Shown here: positions 55,083 to 63,653 of the stretch, piece after piece
Layout: the number at the start of each line of letters is the position of its first letter
How positions within the stretch are numbered: position 1 is the stretch's first letter
Assembly: GCF_001983935.1 (NCBI RefSeq)
Contig: NZ_CP017641.1
Coordinates: 5,985,001-6,049,000, forward strand
DNA: 64,000 bases
Direction of reading: 5' to 3'
DNA from: Fuerstiella marisgermanici
GTDB lineage: Bacteria; Planctomycetota; Planctomycetia; Planctomycetales; Planctomycetaceae
The notes under the pieces: generated by a model
Told to the model about the DNA's origin: nothing
The model's database searches: none
What the model saw: the letters and a program-made list of their open reading frames with translations, nothing else
Position numbers and translations under genes: made by a program

Positions 55083-55766
55083 CGCTTGGCCTTGCCCTTC
55101 GCGTGAAACGCTTGAACGGTTTCTGCGTCGTCGAAACCACATACCGCCGGCCGCCAAACACGTGATGCCACCCAGGATCACGCTCGCCGGTTCGGGAACC
55201 GCAGCCGCATTAACAGAAAAGCTGGTACCTGTCGCCGTGTACGAAAAGTTGCCAAAGCCGACATCTGCAAAACTGGAACTGGGATCAACTTCAACACCAA
55301 ACGTTCCAGGACTCACAGCATCAAAGGTAAGGCGAGTCAGAAGTCCCGGCAATCCGGCGCCGGGCAAAGTGACGGGAAGTGGTGTGAATGCATTCAGCGG
55401 ATCTTCCGTCAAATCGACCACCGTGACTTCACTTCCGCCGGCCCCCACCGTGGTTGCAGGAAGGGCGTTGATCAAACTGGAACTGCGTCCGAAGAACACA
55501 TAGTCGCTGTCGCTGAGAAACGACTCACTTTGCGGGTCCGTAAACACGGCTCCCGATCCACCTGTGATATTCACGCCCATCAAATAGGAGTCCAGTTCAT
55601 CGGCCGACGTGCTGTAGATCATCACATCGACAAAGCCACTATCACCCACGTTGTAGGAGGGAGCCGACGGTGTCACTGAAAGGACAAGGTCAGCGCTGGC
55701 CGTTCTGCTGAATACGCAGGCCAGAAGCGTCACAGCAGCGGGCAAAAATCGTTTTCGGTTCATCAT
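55080..55766 (-). CDS. PEP-CTERM sorting-domain protein
   Basis: 228 residues from 55766 (MMNRKRFLPAAVTLLACVFS, signal peptide); an earlier GTG at 55823 overlaps the preceding stop and is rejected. The body is beta-rich and resembles cohesin-like or bacterial Ig-like surface domains (LVLSVTPSAPSYNVGDSGFV, LTRLTFDAVSPGTFGVEV). The C-terminus has PEP, a hydrophobic helix and a basic cluster (VPEPASVILGG... MWFRRRRNR), the PEP-CTERM signal processed by exosortase. The tail after the basic cluster (SSVSREGQGQA) is longer than usual and its stop codon lies in a MITE-like repeat. Confidence 0.93.
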   Translation of the reverse strand: MMNRKRFLPAAVTLLACVFSRTASADLVLSVTPSAPSYNVGDSGFVDVMIYSTSADELDSYLMGVNITGGSGAVFTDPQSESFLSDSDYVFFGRSSSLINALPATTVGAGGSEVTVVDLTEDPLNAFTPLPVTLPGAGLPGLLTRLTFDAVSPGTFGVEVDPSSSFADVGFGNFSYTATGTSFSVNAAAVPEPASVILGGITCLAAGGMWFRRRRNRSSVSREGQGQA

Positions 55767-55819
55767 TATTCTCAATCTTGTCAAAAAGGAGTTAGTGAAA
55801 GTGATCCTGGGATTGAACA

Positions 55820-58800
55820 TCACTCGTCCTCATCATCATCAAACAGTCCATCCCTGAGATCTCTGCCGAGTGCTCTGGAAACCAGAACGAAATCGATCGA
55901 GTTCACTCGTCCATCTCCGTTGACATCCGCTTCCGGATTCTGATTTCTCATCGACTGCATCACGCTCATGCGGTCCGCAGCATCCACTTTTCGGTCACCG
56001 TTGACGTCACCCAGCAGACGGTAGAACGATTGATAAGTTTCGTACTCACCGTCGCCATCCGCATCGATTCCGATTTCGTAGTAGCCGTCGCCCGCGTTGG
56101 AGTTTCGATTGCCACCCAATCCCTGCACGCCGAAGTTAAATGACAGCCTGCTGCCGTTGGCCGACAGGGAATAGCCAGCGTCGGAAAGCAGGGATCCGTT
56201 TTCGCCGTTAAGATCATATTTGGTAATCTGAACTCGGTCTGGATTGGTCAGAATGTCGTCCAGCCCGTCTTCGCTGCCGAACAGCACATCCAGTTCGTCA
56301 ATGTACGAACGCTGTGTCATTCCGTTCTGAACTTCGATTCCTTCGGCCGTGTTGCCGACCTTAAAGAAGTAAGTCACGTCTTCACTGACATCGCCATCGG
56401 CCAGAGTTCCGCTGGCCTGCAACGTGATCTGGTACAGCCCCATTTCTGTGAAACCGAAGTTGGCGTGAGCGTGCCCGGCTTCCAGAAGCGTGATCAGGTC
56501 CGCTTCGGTGATGCCGTCCGACGTGGCCATGGCGACTTCCGGGCCTTCCAGTCCGGATGTCCACATCGAAAACTGTCCCGGCCCACTGACCGATTTCAGA
56601 CGCAGTTCCAGAGTGCCGTCCAGGAACGTCCCGACCTCAATCTCTTCAGTGCCAAGTCCCAGGAACAGCAAGTCGGAGTTCTCAGTGGCTGGCAGAACGA
56701 AGACCGATTCACCGGCATCCGTTCCGATGAAATCGTAGGCCGTTCCCGCAGGTCGGTCCGTGATCGCGTCCATGCCAACGTAAAGCAATGCCTCGTCGGC
56801 GTGGTATTCGACCTCACCTTCATGGTCATGAACGTGAAGGTCCCATTCTGCTTCTTCTTCGTGATCGTGATCATCGTCGTCGTCATGATCGTCTTCATCC
56901 TCGTCGTGATCGTGTTCTCCGATCACCACGCCGATGTCAACGTGGCCTTCTGTCAGCACCACCTCGAATTCTGCGTCCTCAGCAGCGCTAATGACGACTG
57001 TCGCAGTGGACGCCAGCCCCGTTCCATCATCGATGGAATACGTGAAACTATCCGAATCGTCGAAGGCTGCCGATGGCGTGTAAACGAACGAACCATCCGC
57101 AGAAACAACCACGCTGCCGCTGGTTGGTCCGGCGTCCAGTGCAGCCAAAAGCGCGTCGCCATCCACATCAAAGTCGTTGAACAACACATTGCCGTAGACC
57201 GAACTGCCCGAAGCTACCACAAATGCATCCTCAACGGCCGTAGGCGAGTGATGCGTCAACAGCGTCACGGTCGCAGTGGTGAATCCGCCACGTTCATTGG
57301 TCAGGCGATAGGCGAAGCTATCAACACCAGTCAATGCAGCGACCGGCTCGTAGGTGAACGTTCCATCCGCGTTGAGCGTCAGCGTTCCGTGTGCGGGTTC
57401 TGTTTCGACTGACGCCGTGTATTCGCCCATCGCTTCGTGCCAGTCGTCGTTTGCCGACACATCCCCGGTCAACGTTTCGCCTTCAAGGACCGTGAACGAA
57501 TCGTCCACAGCCCCAAGAGAGTCGACTGCAAAGACCATGGTCTGGATGCCGCTTTCGATGTAACTGTCTTTGCCAGGGTCGTAGACGCCGTTGTGATCAT
57601 TGTCGAGATAGCCACTTGCGTAAATATCGACTTCGTAGATCCCTGGTTCGCTAAAGCCGACGTTGAAATGTCCGTGGCTACCGACACGCAGGAAGAGTGC
57701 ATCAGCATCGCTAACCCCATCGCTGGTTGCCATGTAGACAGTGACTCCCGCACTCGGGTTCCAGGATGGAGGGTTGGACCAAAGGGAGAATTCACCTCCA
57801 CTGGTGCTCCGCACATCGACCATTTCGAGTTTGATGTATGGGCTGGCGCTGCTCGAAGTCACATTCGGACGGTCCGGCACATAACTTGCCAATGCTCCGC
57901 TCGGCACGCCCTCACCACTGAACCCAAGGAATGGCAACGAAGGCACCTGGGTGCTGGGGATCACATACAGCGGCTCATTCGCATCGACGCCCAGGAAGTC
58001 GTAGCTATCGTCCTCCGCCCGATTCACGATCCCTGTTGAGTCGACGTAGGTATAGATTCCGCCGCTGGGCACTTCGCCATCGGGGATTACGCCCGAATCG
58101 CCGTGAAGCACGTACGAAAGTTCGCCGTCGTTCAAGACCGGTCGATAGTCACCATGACCATCGGTGAAATACTTGTCGATCGGTGCCTCAACGCCGCGAC
58201 GAAGCGTATAGACCTCTCCACCGACGTAGCCTCTCGCCAGCGGAGCGCCTTCCAGATCGGCGATGCTGGCGTTTTCATTTACGCTCAAGGCCAGGACTCC
58301 GCTGCCTGTCCCGGCCGAAACAGTCACCTCGTACGTGCCGCCCGAACCCGTTACGGATTCGATAACGGCACCTGCAAGGTCGCCGTCGAACATCTTGACC
58401 TGGAAGTCCGAGACATCAACGCCTTCGACTGCCTCAGAGAACTCAACGGTAAAACGCACGGAAGCTGCGTCCGTCGGTGCGGAATCGCCTCGCGAGATAT
58501 GCTGCACCAGCGGCCCTACCGCATTAACGACCACCCCGTCGAGCACTGTGTCAGGGAATTCCAACAGGGCGCTGGTGCCCAGCGGGTCAGTAAGCGTTCC
58601 TTCATTGAGATCAATGGCATTGTCTGCGAGTTGGACACCATCGAGATCGAGGTCCGTCTCGCCGACCTGATAGACGAACTGATGCGTGGCGGTTCCCGAC
58701 CCGCTGGCGTATTCCGCGTAGACGGTTTCTCCTCCCAGATCCAACGCGATGCGAGGGGTACCCGTCACGGTAATTGGAAGTCCAAAATAGACTTGCAGTT

Positions 58801-59515
58801 CAATGGGATCGCCACCGGTATATGTGCGCGACTCGGGAGCAATGAACCGCATCGGATCTTCACCGTCTTGATTGATGAAGGCAGCCACGCTTGTTGGCCC
58901 CGACCTTTGAGGGACCACGATGTCCGGGTCGCCATCACCGTCGAGGTCTGGCGTCGCCATCGAATACATGATCGAATCGTATCGCTGCACCACGATCGCC
59001 GGCCCAAAGTCACCTCCACCCTGACCAAGCGCCCAACCCACGTTGAAATCGAAGAACGTGAATGCGACATCGTCATAGTTCGTGTGGGCGAACCCGATTT
59101 CGATAACCCCGTCGCCGTTGAAATCAGTCGCACTCAGACTGCTCACCACTTGCCCATAAATCGGCACATTCACTCGAGCACCGAAGGTTCCGCCCGCTTG
59201 CTGTGGATAGTAACCCACTTTATTCGGAGCACCTGCATCGGTGACCAGGAGATCGGCATAGCCGTCTCCATTGAGGTCAACAACCTGGTGCAGCGTCGTC
59301 CCGGTTTCGTCGGGCGTCACACTCGCCGGTGCCCCAAAATTCGCGGAACCATCATTTATGAAAATCAGGATGCTTTCTGCGCCGCTGTCCGATGCGACGA
59401 TGTCCAGGTCACCATCGTTGTCAATGTCGTGCAACTTCGTGGAAGCAATCGACGAAAGTGAGGAGAGGACGACTTCCGCGCCCAGCTCTCCCGCTGAGTT
59501 ACTGGTCTGCAGCAC
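55820..59515 (-). CDS. C-terminal part of interrupted giant surface protein (1231 aa)
   Basis: Same frame as the gene ending at 59534; only one TAG and six codons lie between them. A restart at GTG 59515 is possible, but it has no signal peptide. FG-GAP repeats (1-210) continue those upstream; then Ig-like domains (about 225-430), a choice-of-anchor M/TIGR03769-like domain (440-690), two cadherin-like tandem repeats (695-890), a second such domain with a His/Asp/Glu-rich insert (890-1110) and a dockerin-like pair of calcium loops (about 1165-1220, DVNGDRKVDAAD and DVNGDGRVNSID). The C-terminus LFDDDEDE is acidic. Likely not secreted on its own. Confidence 0.85.
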   Translation of the reverse strand: MLQTSNSAGELGAEVVLSSLSSIASTKLHDIDNDGDLDIVASDSGAESILIFINDGSANFGAPASVTPDETGTTLHQVVDLNGDGYADLLVTDAGAPNKVGYYPQQAGGTFGARVNVPIYGQVVSSLSATDFNGDGVIEIGFAHTNYDDVAFTFFDFNVGWALGQGGGDFGPAIVVQRYDSIMYSMATPDLDGDGDPDIVVPQRSGPTSVAAFINQDGEDPMRFIAPESRTYTGGDPIELQVYFGLPITVTGTPRIALDLGGETVYAEYASGSGTATHQFVYQVGETDLDLDGVQLADNAIDLNEGTLTDPLGTSALLEFPDTVLDGVVVNAVGPLVQHISRGDSAPTDAASVRFTVEFSEAVEGVDVSDFQVKMFDGDLAGAVIESVTGSGGTYEVTVSAGTGSGVLALSVNENASIADLEGAPLARGYVGGEVYTLRRGVEAPIDKYFTDGHGDYRPVLNDGELSYVLHGDSGVIPDGEVPSGGIYTYVDSTGIVNRAEDDSYDFLGVDANEPLYVIPSTQVPSLPFLGFSGEGVPSGALASYVPDRPNVTSSSASPYIKLEMVDVRSTSGGEFSLWSNPPSWNPSAGVTVYMATSDGVSDADALFLRVGSHGHFNVGFSEPGIYEVDIYASGYLDNDHNGVYDPGKDSYIESGIQTMVFAVDSLGAVDDSFTVLEGETLTGDVSANDDWHEAMGEYTASVETEPAHGTLTLNADGTFTYEPVAALTGVDSFAYRLTNERGGFTTATVTLLTHHSPTAVEDAFVVASGSSVYGNVLFNDFDVDGDALLAALDAGPTSGSVVVSADGSFVYTPSAAFDDSDSFTYSIDDGTGLASTATVVISAAEDAEFEVVLTEGHVDIGVVIGEHDHDEDEDDHDDDDDHDHEEEAEWDLHVHDHEGEVEYHADEALLYVGMDAITDRPAGTAYDFIGTDAGESVFVLPATENSDLLFLGLGTEEIEVGTFLDGTLELRLKSVSGPGQFSMWTSGLEGPEVAMATSDGITEADLITLLEAGHAHANFGFTEMGLYQITLQASGTLADGDVSEDVTYFFKVGNTAEGIEVQNGMTQRSYIDELDVLFGSEDGLDDILTNPDRVQITKYDLNGENGSLLSDAGYSLSANGSRLSFNFGVQGLGGNRNSNAGDGYYEIGIDADGDGEYETYQSFYRLLGDVNGDRKVDAADRMSVMQSMRNQNPEADVNGDGRVNSIDFVLVSRALGRDLRDGLFDDDEDE

Positions 59516-59533
59516 AAGGCTGGTTGAGTCCTT

Positions 59534-59536
59534 CTA
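59534..59536 (-). other. In-frame TAG splitting the giant surface protein
   Basis: Reading GTT TTT TAG AAG GAC TCA ACC AGC on the minus strand, homology runs through the stop in the same frame. A CAG, AAG or GAG codon one substitution away would restore a single 2003-codon gene (61828-55820). Confidence 0.85.
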
Positions 59537-61828
59537 AAAAACGATGTCTCCGAAATCGTCGCCATTCAGGTCTGCCACAGTGGTGTCTGCAACCTGCGGC
59601 AGTCCCCCACGTAGTATTTCGCGAGTGAATTGCCCTGATCCGTCGTTCCGATAAAGGGCCAGTTGGCCGTCCATCGTCAAACCGTTCAATGTGTCGGCAT
59701 CGTATTCCCCGGCGACGATGTCCAGATCGCCGTCGCCATCAAAGTCAATTTCAGCCAGATCTCCCGAGTACATGTCAGATCCGTGGTTCAACGCGACATC
59801 GGAGACAAAACTTCCGTTCCCGACGCCTTCCAGAAAGATGAGTGAACCAGCGAATCCGGCCGCTGCAATCACATCAGCAATGCCATCCCCGGTGAAGTCT
59901 ACGGACTTCAGCTGTTGCGACTGACCTTGACCGGACGCAATCGGCATGGAGAACGGCACAAGCCCACTGATCACTGCCACATCGAATGTTTCGGTGGCCT
60001 GCAGTCCACCGCCATCAGTAACCGTAACCGTGATCGTGGTCGATCCGCTCTGGTCCGCGGCCGGAGTGATCGTCAAGGTACGATTCGTACCCGTTCCACC
60101 GAGTACCAGATTTGCATCGGGAACGACTGCCATGTTCGCAGACGTCGCAACAACAACCAGGTCACCTGCTGCAGTCTCGGCATCGCCAATGGTGAAACTG
60201 ACGGACGAGTTGCTGTTCTCACCCACAACCACATCGCCGATTGCAGAAATCGTAGGATTCCCGTTGGCGGCATTGACGGTCAGGACGAACGTGTCCGTCG
60301 CCTTCAGTCCGCCTGCTTCAGTCACCGTAAGCGTAATTGTTGTTGTTCCGGTTTGATTAGCTGCGGGAGCAACGGTGACCGTTCGGTTTGCTCCGCTGCC
60401 CCCGAGCGTAATGTTGGCATTGGGAATAAGTGTCGGATTGGACGAGGTTGCCGTAACCGCCAACGCAGCCGCTGCTGTTTCTGCGTCTCCAACGACAAAT
60501 GCCAGGGCCGCCGTAGAGTCGCCTTCTTCGACCACCTGGTCCACCACGTCTGAGATGGTGGGCGGCGTGTTAACCGGCTGATCATTACCAGCAATGGTGA
60601 CAGTTGTTGAGGTGATCGTTCCGAGCAATCCGTTGGTGTCGCCTTCAATGTCGGTCAGGTAGTCATCGATATTCTCCGGACCAGCATTGCTTAGCTCGAT
60701 AGTAAACGATTCATCACCTTCCTCGTCCGCGTCATCGATAATCGGAACGGTGATCGTTTTCCGAATTTCGCCGTCAAGGAATTCCAGTGTCCCGCTGGCT
60801 GCCGTGTAGTCGCCAGGTTCTGTTGCTGTCCCATCGCTGGTGGCATAGTCCACGGTAATTCGGCCATCACTGCCGCCGGTGCGGACCACATCGATCGACG
60901 CGGTTCCGGCATCTTCGTTCACTGAGTAACTGGACTGCTCAAACTGCAGCTCCCCGACACTGATCACCGAAAAGTAAAGGGTGATATCGTCGCTTTCGCT
61001 GTAGCCCGCTGCGTTTGCCGTTGAGTTGTTGCCATCATCGCCGAAGTAGGCCGACAGCTTCACATCCACTTCGTAACGCCCCGGTTCTGTGAAGTCGAAG
61101 TTGAAGTGATTGTGTCCGCCCGCTGGAATCCACATGGCGTCGTCGCCCGAAATCCCATCCGTGACATCCAGCCCGTCCGAATTGGCGTTGTCCTGTCCGT
61201 CATCATAGGACGCCATCAGCACGGTGATCAGACCAAATGTTCCCGCTTGCCACAATGAGAACTTGCCGTCTCCCGTTGTCCCGTCGGGGTTGGTGTGGCG
61301 AACATCGGTTAACGTTGTCTTCGCCCAGCGCGTACTGCCGTTGACTCGCCCCTTCGATTCATCGACCGGGTTGTAAGAATCGACAGAACAGCCAAGACCG
61401 TAGGCGGCGAAGCCAGCGAAAATCAGCTCTGTGTCCTGGCTTTGAGGGAGATAGAATAAGCTCTCCCCGGATTCGACGCCCATGAAGTCAAAGTCGCTAC
61501 TGCCCGGCCGAGTAATTTCGGCTGGCGCGCCGACATACATCACGGCTTCATCGTTGGCATATTGGATGGCGGGAAACTGGTCCGAGTTGCGAGGGCCAAT
61601 TGCCCATTCCGAGCCATCATGCTGCAGATTGAGATCCACGTGCTCGGTCGTCAAATAGTTTTGCAGTGTCGCGGTCAGCAGCGTTTTGGCTTCCAGAGCC
61701 TCAATGGCCGTCTGATTCCGAACCTGCAATTTTCGTTTCCGGCCGCGTGATCGGCGAGCTGTGTGTGAGTCGGAAAATCCGTCACGCAAAAATCTCTTGA
61801 ACGTGTTCAACATGTTGGGGAAATCCAA
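59534..61828 (-). CDS. N-terminal part of interrupted giant surface protein (764 aa)
   Basis: Basic N-terminus and the export-type motif AIEALEAKTLLT (41-52). A choice-of-anchor M/TIGR03769-like domain spans about 60-295 (EHVDLNLQHDGSEW, GESLFYLPQSQDTEL, GGHNHFNFDFTEPGRYEVDV). A Calx-beta domain follows (YSVNEDAGTASIDVVRTGG), then two cadherin-like repeats (ENSNSSVSFTIGDAETAAG) and FG-GAP repeats that stop abruptly at LNGDDFGDIVF. Downstream codons continue the FG-GAP pattern in the same frame after TAG. TIGR03769-type domains are known from surface proteins linked to metal-uptake loci in actinobacteria. Confidence 0.87.
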   Translation of the reverse strand: MDFPNMLNTFKRFLRDGFSDSHTARRSRGRKRKLQVRNQTAIEALEAKTLLTATLQNYLTTEHVDLNLQHDGSEWAIGPRNSDQFPAIQYANDEAVMYVGAPAEITRPGSSDFDFMGVESGESLFYLPQSQDTELIFAGFAAYGLGCSVDSYNPVDESKGRVNGSTRWAKTTLTDVRHTNPDGTTGDGKFSLWQAGTFGLITVLMASYDDGQDNANSDGLDVTDGISGDDAMWIPAGGHNHFNFDFTEPGRYEVDVKLSAYFGDDGNNSTANAAGYSESDDITLYFSVISVGELQFEQSSYSVNEDAGTASIDVVRTGGSDGRITVDYATSDGTATEPGDYTAASGTLEFLDGEIRKTITVPIIDDADEEGDESFTIELSNAGPENIDDYLTDIEGDTNGLLGTITSTTVTIAGNDQPVNTPPTISDVVDQVVEEGDSTAALAFVVGDAETAAAALAVTATSSNPTLIPNANITLGGSGANRTVTVAPAANQTGTTTITLTVTEAGGLKATDTFVLTVNAANGNPTISAIGDVVVGENSNSSVSFTIGDAETAAGDLVVVATSANMAVVPDANLVLGGTGTNRTLTITPAADQSGSTTITVTVTDGGGLQATETFDVAVISGLVPFSMPIASGQGQSQQLKSVDFTGDGIADVIAAAGFAGSLIFLEGVGNGSFVSDVALNHGSDMYSGDLAEIDFDGDGDLDIVAGEYDADTLNGLTMDGQLALYRNDGSGQFTREILRGGLPQVADTTVADLNGDDFGDIVF

Positions 61829-61989
61829 TCTGGTTTTGTCAGTGAGGGAGGGAGATTTAAGACAGACAAAGCGCCGACCAGATCGCTTGACCGTGACTTG
61901 AGGGTTTCGGGGTTAGGGTTTCAGGTTTCAGAGAGTTCGTGTTTGTGAAGCATTTTCGTAGTGAAGACATCCAGTCGCCGCGACTGGAC

Positions 61990-62763
61990 TCAGGAAGTTG
62001 ATTCAGGGAAGTTCGTTAAAACAAATTGGGACATCCGTCGGGCCGGGCAAAGTTCTGTTCCTGATCGACCCACTGTTTGATCGTGGCGGCAGGAATCAGC
62101 TGCACATGACCATCGCAGAACAGATAGTTCGCATAGCCCATTGTTCGTCGCTCGGGAGGTGTGCCGATCGGAGCTCCGCTGAAACGGTCCGGCTGGATAT
62201 CCGCCAGAATCCGCCAGAATCCGCTGCCACGTGGCACTCTGCGGTGGTCTGAACCAGCTCCGGGAATGCGTGTGGTCCTCCGTGATTGCCGTTCCCTTCG
62301 CATTAGACGCCGTAAAGACAATGATGGTCCGGGACGTCGCCTGCAGATGATCCAGCTTCAGCGCCGCTTCGTCTCCGGGCACACACAGGTATTCGTTCAT
62401 TACATAGCTCGTTCCTTTGTTTTGCATGCGTTCCTGCCCTCTGGGGTCTTCCGGACAGATGCGAATCGCATCCACGTCTTCCATGTACGGACCGAGCGTG
62501 TAAATCCAGGTGTTTTCGAAGTCATAAGTGCCGTGAGTCGAAATCGGAAACTTGCCATTGTGGACTTCGCAGAACTGATGAATGGCCAGCCCAATTTGCC
62601 TCAGGTTGTTAGCGCACTGCGTACGCCGAGCGGCTTCGCGCGCTTTTTGAACAGCAGGCAATATGAGTGATACCAACACACCGGTGATGGCAATCACGAT
62701 CAGCAATTCGATGATCGTAAAACCGCATCTCAACGACGGCTTTGAGCCGCCTGAACGTTTCAT
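61990..62763 (-). pseudogene. DUF1559 pseudopilin gene frameshifted by a 10-bp tandem duplication
   Basis: The start at 62763 ([20 protein letters not shown]) gives a class III prepilin signal [18 protein letters not shown] and normal DUF1559 sequence up to about codon 185. After two tandem copies of CCGCCAGAAT the current frame encodes unrelated residues to 61990. Removing one copy restores [20 protein letters not shown] and the family C-terminus [13 protein letters not shown], ending at 62016. The product is probably non-functional unless the duplication is variable. It occupies the same operon position as the intact DUF1559 gene of block I. Confidence 0.85.
62201..62220. repeat. 10-bp tandem duplication (CCGCCAGAAT x2)
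   Basis: Two perfect adjacent copies, with the next bases CCGC continuing the period. It shifts the reading frame of the DUF1559 gene by one. Confidence 0.95.
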
Positions 62764-63239
62764 AAAGAGGAGTCCTCTATCGTTCTGTGACCAACTGGCA
62801 GATTCAGGTTTTTGAACTAAGAGCACACGGACGCCTTTCCGAACATCGACTGGCCGCGCCAAAAGTCCAGATCACGGCTCCGCTTCTGCCCGCCAACCAA
62901 CACTCGAAGTCGCCACGAACGAAGTCGTCGCGCAATCACCACAGAGCCCCTTACAGGGCCGCTACACGAGCGCAGGAACAGGACTGGTCGGACCATCATC
63001 CACACACCCGCGCAGCAGCTTTCCCTGACAGAACTCGGTGATGTAACCAAGCCAAGCATGCAGTGCCCCGATTTGCCGGAGCTTCATTTGGTGCAGCGAC
63101 CAACGTCGCCAACCGGCCGCATCAGATGGCGGCGGTTCGCAAAGCGAAAGCAGGGACGAGCCACCGCATTCGTGATCCGAAGTGGCGTGACTTGCCGGAA
63201 CTTTCCGTTTCGCACACTGCAAAAAGGGGATGTCGCACT
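62764..63239. other. Intergenic region between paralogue 3 and the DUF1559 gene
   Basis: 476 bases in block III, minus-strand genes on both sides. It holds the palindromic site 4 (62982-62994) but no supportable gene; short frames here have no signal or family motif. It corresponds in position to the 300-base gap with site 1 in block I. Confidence 0.4.
62982..62994. promoter_or_regulatory. Candidate operator GACTGGTCGGACC (site 4)
   Basis: Contains the perfect 11-base palindrome TGGTC-G-GACCA (62985-62995). Identical over 13 bases to site 1. It lies 219 bases upstream of the DUF1559 start. Confidence 0.5.
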
Positions 63240-63653
63240 CTAAGCGAGAGGCGGACCACGGGATTGAGCATCGCGGACGTAGCCAGCAACGGCGGATTCC
63301 TGAAGCGGAACCCACACCTCAGGCCGACAGCCACCGCCAGCAAGGCTGACTGGCAATGTAAGCCGATCGCTTGCAACAGCCAGAATCTGGCAGATCGAAC
63401 AGGAATCAGGATCGTGCTCCGGAGTCGGGGCATCGCCCGCAGGCGCTTGATGATCGCCCGTCGCCGCAGATGCCGTGACGGGAGTCAGCGAATGGCTATG
63501 CCCATGACAGCAACCGGAAGTACAAGCCGAAACCGAGCCAGCATCAACAGCACAGGACGCGCACTGAACCCGATGCACCATTTCCCCAAACAGCGAAATG
63601 CTGAGGTATATGATGAGAGCGGACCAGGTAAGAAGTCTTTGCGCGGGGCGCAT
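63240..63653 (-). CDS. DUF2946-like Cys/His-rich membrane protein, paralogue 3
   Basis: 137 residues from 63653 (MRPAQRLLTWSALIIYLSIS). TM or signal segment about 7-25; then Cys/His clusters (QCASCAVDAG, SGCCHGHSHS), HDPDSCSICQILAVA in the position of CPxCQ (here CSICQ), and a C-terminus RDAQSRGPPLA. It heads block III. Same layout as paralogues 1 and 2 but clearly diverged, so not a recent duplication. Role inferred as membrane-associated metal binding. Confidence 0.76.
   Translation of the reverse strand: MRPAQRLLTWSALIIYLSISLFGEMVHRVQCASCAVDAGSVSACTSGCCHGHSHSLTPVTASAATGDHQAPAGDAPTPEHDPDSCSICQILAVASDRLTLPVSLAGGGCRPEVWVPLQESAVAGYVRDAQSRGPPLA

Noticed and set aside
56465-57412. 315-codon open frame on the + strand with a Val/Ile-rich stretch
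   Set aside because: Antisense to the His/Asp-rich insert and cadherin-like repeats; the hydrophobic run is the reverse complement of Asp/Glu/His codons.
58103-59461. 452-codon open frame on the + strand inside the surface protein gene
   Set aside because: Antisense shadow of FG-GAP and Ig-like coding sequence; His/Arg-rich with no domain, signal or ribosome binding site.
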